Origin: Hyphomicrobiales bacterium
Lineage (GTDB): Bacteria > Pseudomonadota > Alphaproteobacteria > Rhizobiales > Rhizobiaceae
NCBI GenBank assembly: GCA_900471925.1
Contig: UCGV01000001.1
Coordinates: 533,648 to 597,647 of the forward strand
Length of the DNA stretch: 64,000 bases
Direction of reading: 5' to 3'
The notes under the pieces were generated by a model. The model searched no databases. It was not told the DNA's origin and saw only the letters and a program-made list of their open reading frames with translations. Every line of letters starts with the position of its first letter. Positions within the stretch are counted from its first letter, which is position 1. Below, in pieces: positions 61,857 through 64,000 of the stretch. The position numbers and the translations under genes were made by a program.

Positions 61857-62903
61857 ATGGATTCTTTCTTCTCGACCTATGTCTGGCCGGCGATCATCAT
61901 GATCGGTCAGTCGCTGTTGCTGCTCGTCTGCCTGCTGGTCTTCATCGCCTACGTCCTGCTTGCCGACCGCAAGATCTGGGCTGCCGTACAGCTGCGCCGC
62001 GGCCCGAACGTCGTCGGTCCCTTCGGCCTGTTCCAGTCCTTCGCCGACCTCCTGAAGTTCGTCTTCAAGGAGCCGGTGATTCCGGCTGGCGCCAACAAGG
62101 CGGTCTTCCTTCTTGCTCCGCTCGTTACCGTGCTTCTGGCGCTGTCGACCTGGGCGGTCGTGCCGCTCGCTGACGGCTGGGTGGTTGCCAACATCAATGT
62201 CGGCATTCTCTACATCCTGGCGATTTCGTCGCTCGAAGTGTACGGCATCATCATGGGTGGCTGGGCTTCGAACTCGAAATACCCGTTCCTCGGCGCCCTG
62301 CGCTCCGCTGCGCAGATGGTGTCATACGAAGTTTCGATCGGCCTCGTCATCGTCACCGTCCTTCTCTGCGTCGGTTCGCTGAACCTGACCGATATCGTCA
62401 ACGCCCAGCGCACCGGCCTCGGTACGATGATCGGCCTGCCGAACTCGTTCCTCGATTGGCATTGGCTGGCACTGTTCCCGATGTTCGTCGTCTTTTTCAT
62501 CTCGGCGCTCGCTGAAACGAACCGTCCGCCCTTCGATCTTCCCGAAGCAGAATCCGAACTCGTCGCCGGCTTCATGGTCGAATACGGCTCGGCTCCGTAC
62601 ATGATGTTCATGCTCGGCGAATATGCGGCCGTCGTCCTCATGTGCTCGCTGACGACCATACTTTTCCTGGGTGGCTGGCTGCCGCCGGTGGATTTGTGGC
62701 TCATCAGCTGGGTGCCCGGTATCATCTGGTTCCTGCTGAAATCGTGCCTGGTGTTCTTCATGTTCGCCATGGTCAAGGCTTTCGTGCCTCGTTATCGCTA
62801 CGACCAGCTCATGCGTCTCGGCTGGAAGGTCTTCCTTCCGCTTTCGCTCGCCATGGTCGTCATCGTTGCATTCGTGCTGAAACTGACGGGATGGGCAGGC
62901 TGA
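61857..62903 (+). CDS. nuoH: NADH-quinone oxidoreductase subunit H
   Basis: 348 residues with eight membrane helices. [40 protein letters not shown] and [13 protein letters not shown] are hallmark loops of this quinone-site subunit, which couples the arms. It starts 12 bases after nuoG. Confidence 0.98.
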   Translation: MDSFFSTYVWPAIIMIGQSLLLLVCLLVFIAYVLLADRKIWAAVQLRRGPNVVGPFGLFQSFADLLKFVFKEPVIPAGANKAVFLLAPLVTVLLALSTWAVVPLADGWVVANINVGILYILAISSLEVYGIIMGGWASNSKYPFLGALRSAAQMVSYEVSIGLVIVTVLLCVGSLNLTDIVNAQRTGLGTMIGLPNSFLDWHWLALFPMFVVFFISALAETNRPPFDLPEAESELVAGFMVEYGSAPYMMFMLGEYAAVVLMCSLTTILFLGGWLPPVDLWLISWVPGIIWFLLKSCLVFFMFAMVKAFVPRYRYDQLMRLGWKVFLPLSLAMVVIVAFVLKLTGWAG

Positions 62904-62940
62904 TGTCCAACCTCGTTTTCGGCAAAATTGGAGATTGAAG

Positions 62941-63432
62941 ATGGGAAGCCTGTCCGCCTCCATCAACTCGCTTTTCCTAAAAGAATTCGTCGGCGCCTTC
63001 TTTCTGTCGATGCGCTATTTCTTCAAGCAGAAGGCGACGATCAACTACCCTTTCGAAAAGGGTCCGGTCAGCCCGCGCTTCCGTGGCGAGCATGCGCTGC
63101 GTCGTTATCCCAACGGCGAAGAACGCTGCATCGCATGCAAACTGTGCGAAGCGATCTGTCCCGCTCAGGCGATCACCATCGAGGCCGGCCCGCGCCGCAA
63201 TGACGGCACCCGCCGTACGGTGCGTTACGACATCGACATGGTGAAGTGCATCTATTGCGGCTTCTGCCAGGAAGCATGCCCTGTCGATGCGATCGTCGAA
63301 GGCCCGAATTTCGAATTCGCCACCGAGACCCGCGAAGAGCTCTACTTCGACAAGCAGAGGCTCCTCGAAAACGGCGACCGGTGGGAGCGTGAAATCGCCC
63401 GCAACATTGCGATCGACTCGCCATACCGCTGA
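62941..63432 (+). CDS. nuoI: NADH-quinone oxidoreductase subunit I
   Basis: 163 residues with two 4Fe-4S ferredoxin motifs, Cys63-66-69-73 ([12 protein letters not shown]) and Cys103-106-109-113 ([12 protein letters not shown]), holding N6a and N6b. TTGGAG lies upstream. It bridges NuoG and NuoB in the electron path. Confidence 0.98.
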   Translation: MGSLSASINSLFLKEFVGAFFLSMRYFFKQKATINYPFEKGPVSPRFRGEHALRRYPNGEERCIACKLCEAICPAQAITIEAGPRRNDGTRRTVRYDIDMVKCIYCGFCQEACPVDAIVEGPNFEFATETREELYFDKQRLLENGDRWEREIARNIAIDSPYR

Positions 63433-63575
63433 TTGAAATTTGAAATGCCGCGGGCAGGGCGCGTTTGCTCACTGCGGTCAACATGCACCGGGGCTTTGTC
63501 GGCGAAAGCTGCACGAAGTCCTATCGGGCAGGGAAACTCCCGGCTGCCCCGGGGGAAGATGAAAAAGGCACCAAC

Positions 63576-64000
63576 ATGGGTCTGCAGGCTCTATTTTTCT
63601 ATCTTTTCGCCTTTGTCGCGATAGCGTCGGCGTTCATGGTCATCTGGGCGAAGAACCCGGTTCACTCGGTTCTGTTCCTGATCCTGGTGTTCTTCAACGC
63701 GGCGGGTCTCTTCCTGCTGCTCGGTGCTGAATTCCTGGCGATGATCCTGCTTGTCGTCTATGTGGGCGCGGTCGCAGTTCTCTTCCTCTTCGTGGTGATG
63801 ATGCTCGACATCGACTTCACCGAGCTTCGCGCCGGTGTTCTCGAATATGCGCCGATCGGCGCGCTGATCGGTCTCATCCTCGCAGCCGAGCTCATCGTCG
63901 TCATCGGCGGCAGCACGATTTCGCCTGAGATCGCCAAGACGGTCGCCATGCCGATCCCTGCACTGACCGAACGCACCAATACGGCTGCCCTCGGCGACGT
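63576..64000 (+). CDS. nuoJ: NADH-quinone oxidoreductase subunit J, 3'-truncated by the window
   Basis: 141 codons are visible from ATG 63576, with AAAAAGG upstream; the rest lies past the window. Membrane helices start at MGLQALFFYLFAFVAIASAF, and the LVVYVGAVAVLFLFVVMML helix (with its conserved pi-bulge region) identifies NuoJ. A 143-base gap with a nested hairpin separates it from nuoI. Confidence 0.95.
   Translation, partial: MGLQALFFYLFAFVAIASAFMVIWAKNPVHSVLFLILVFFNAAGLFLLLGAEFLAMILLVVYVGAVAVLFLFVVMMLDIDFTELRAGVLEYAPIGALIGLILAAELIVVIGGSTISPEIAKTVAMPIPALTERTNTAALGD

Overview
The window is chromosomal DNA of an alphaproteobacterium of the Rhizobium/Agrobacterium group. The evidence is high GC coding DNA, rhizobial family proteins (DUF982, DUF2842, DUF1194, DUF4239), a Pho-boxed pst operon, an FMN riboswitch in front of a RibN-type transporter, and a complex I (nuo) operon interrupted by extra genes. 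From memory of rhizobial genomes (not checked here), clpP-clpX-lon-hup followed by nuo, with a polar-polysaccharide locus upstream, is a conserved chromosomal order. Most of the window is ordinary housekeeping DNA; no phage, insertion sequence, transposase or CRISPR array was seen.

Layout. 1-5.4 kb: the end of a TPR protein gene (probably the tail of a cellulose-synthesis cluster), a HAD phosphatase, an Omp25-like barrel, several small secreted or hypothetical proteins and tRNA-Pro(GGG). 5.4-13.7 kb: a polysaccharide locus with O-antigen ligase/polymerase, polyprenyl-phosphate sugar transferase, GT4 glycosyltransferase, outer-membrane export lipoprotein, chain-length protein and a CelD-like acyltransferase; it resembles the unipolar polysaccharide/glucomannan attachment loci of this family. 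13.8-26.2 kb: heme A synthase, ubiA, an ABC exporter with a short overlapping upstream ORF, argC, speB, rplM-rpsI, an enoyl-CoA hydratase and a DMT transporter. 26.2-31.4 kb: an AT-rich gap, a CoA-binding protein, metY, lysE-type exporter, cupin, and a divergent MarR/SDR pair. 31.5-35.5 kb: pstSCAB behind a Pho box. 35.6-39.1 kb: DUF1194 protein, cytochrome P450 and a diguanylate cyclase. 39.4-47.3 kb: clpP, clpX, lon, hupB and a chemoreceptor. 47.4-52.5 kb: FMN riboswitch-ribN, a large phytase/esterase-like secreted protein, an aldo/keto reductase and a cupin. 52.8-64 kb: two identical tRNA-Asp genes and nuoABCD-x-EF-y-GHIJ, cut by the window end in nuoJ.

The proteolysis block (clpP, clpX, lon) has candidate heat-shock-type promoters and distinctive inverted repeats in its gaps. 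The nuo operon carries three things not found in the textbook enteric operon: a small exported protein between nuoD and nuoE, a C-terminal helix-hairpin-helix-like extension on NuoE, and a separate paralogue of that extension between nuoF and nuoG. The points judged most worth a second look are those complex I additions, the polysaccharide locus with a degenerate chain-length ATPase, the leader ORF on the ABC exporter, the promoter-proximal hairpin in front of rplM, and two probable small proteins that are easily missed (41 aa at 3875 and 49 aa at 4918).
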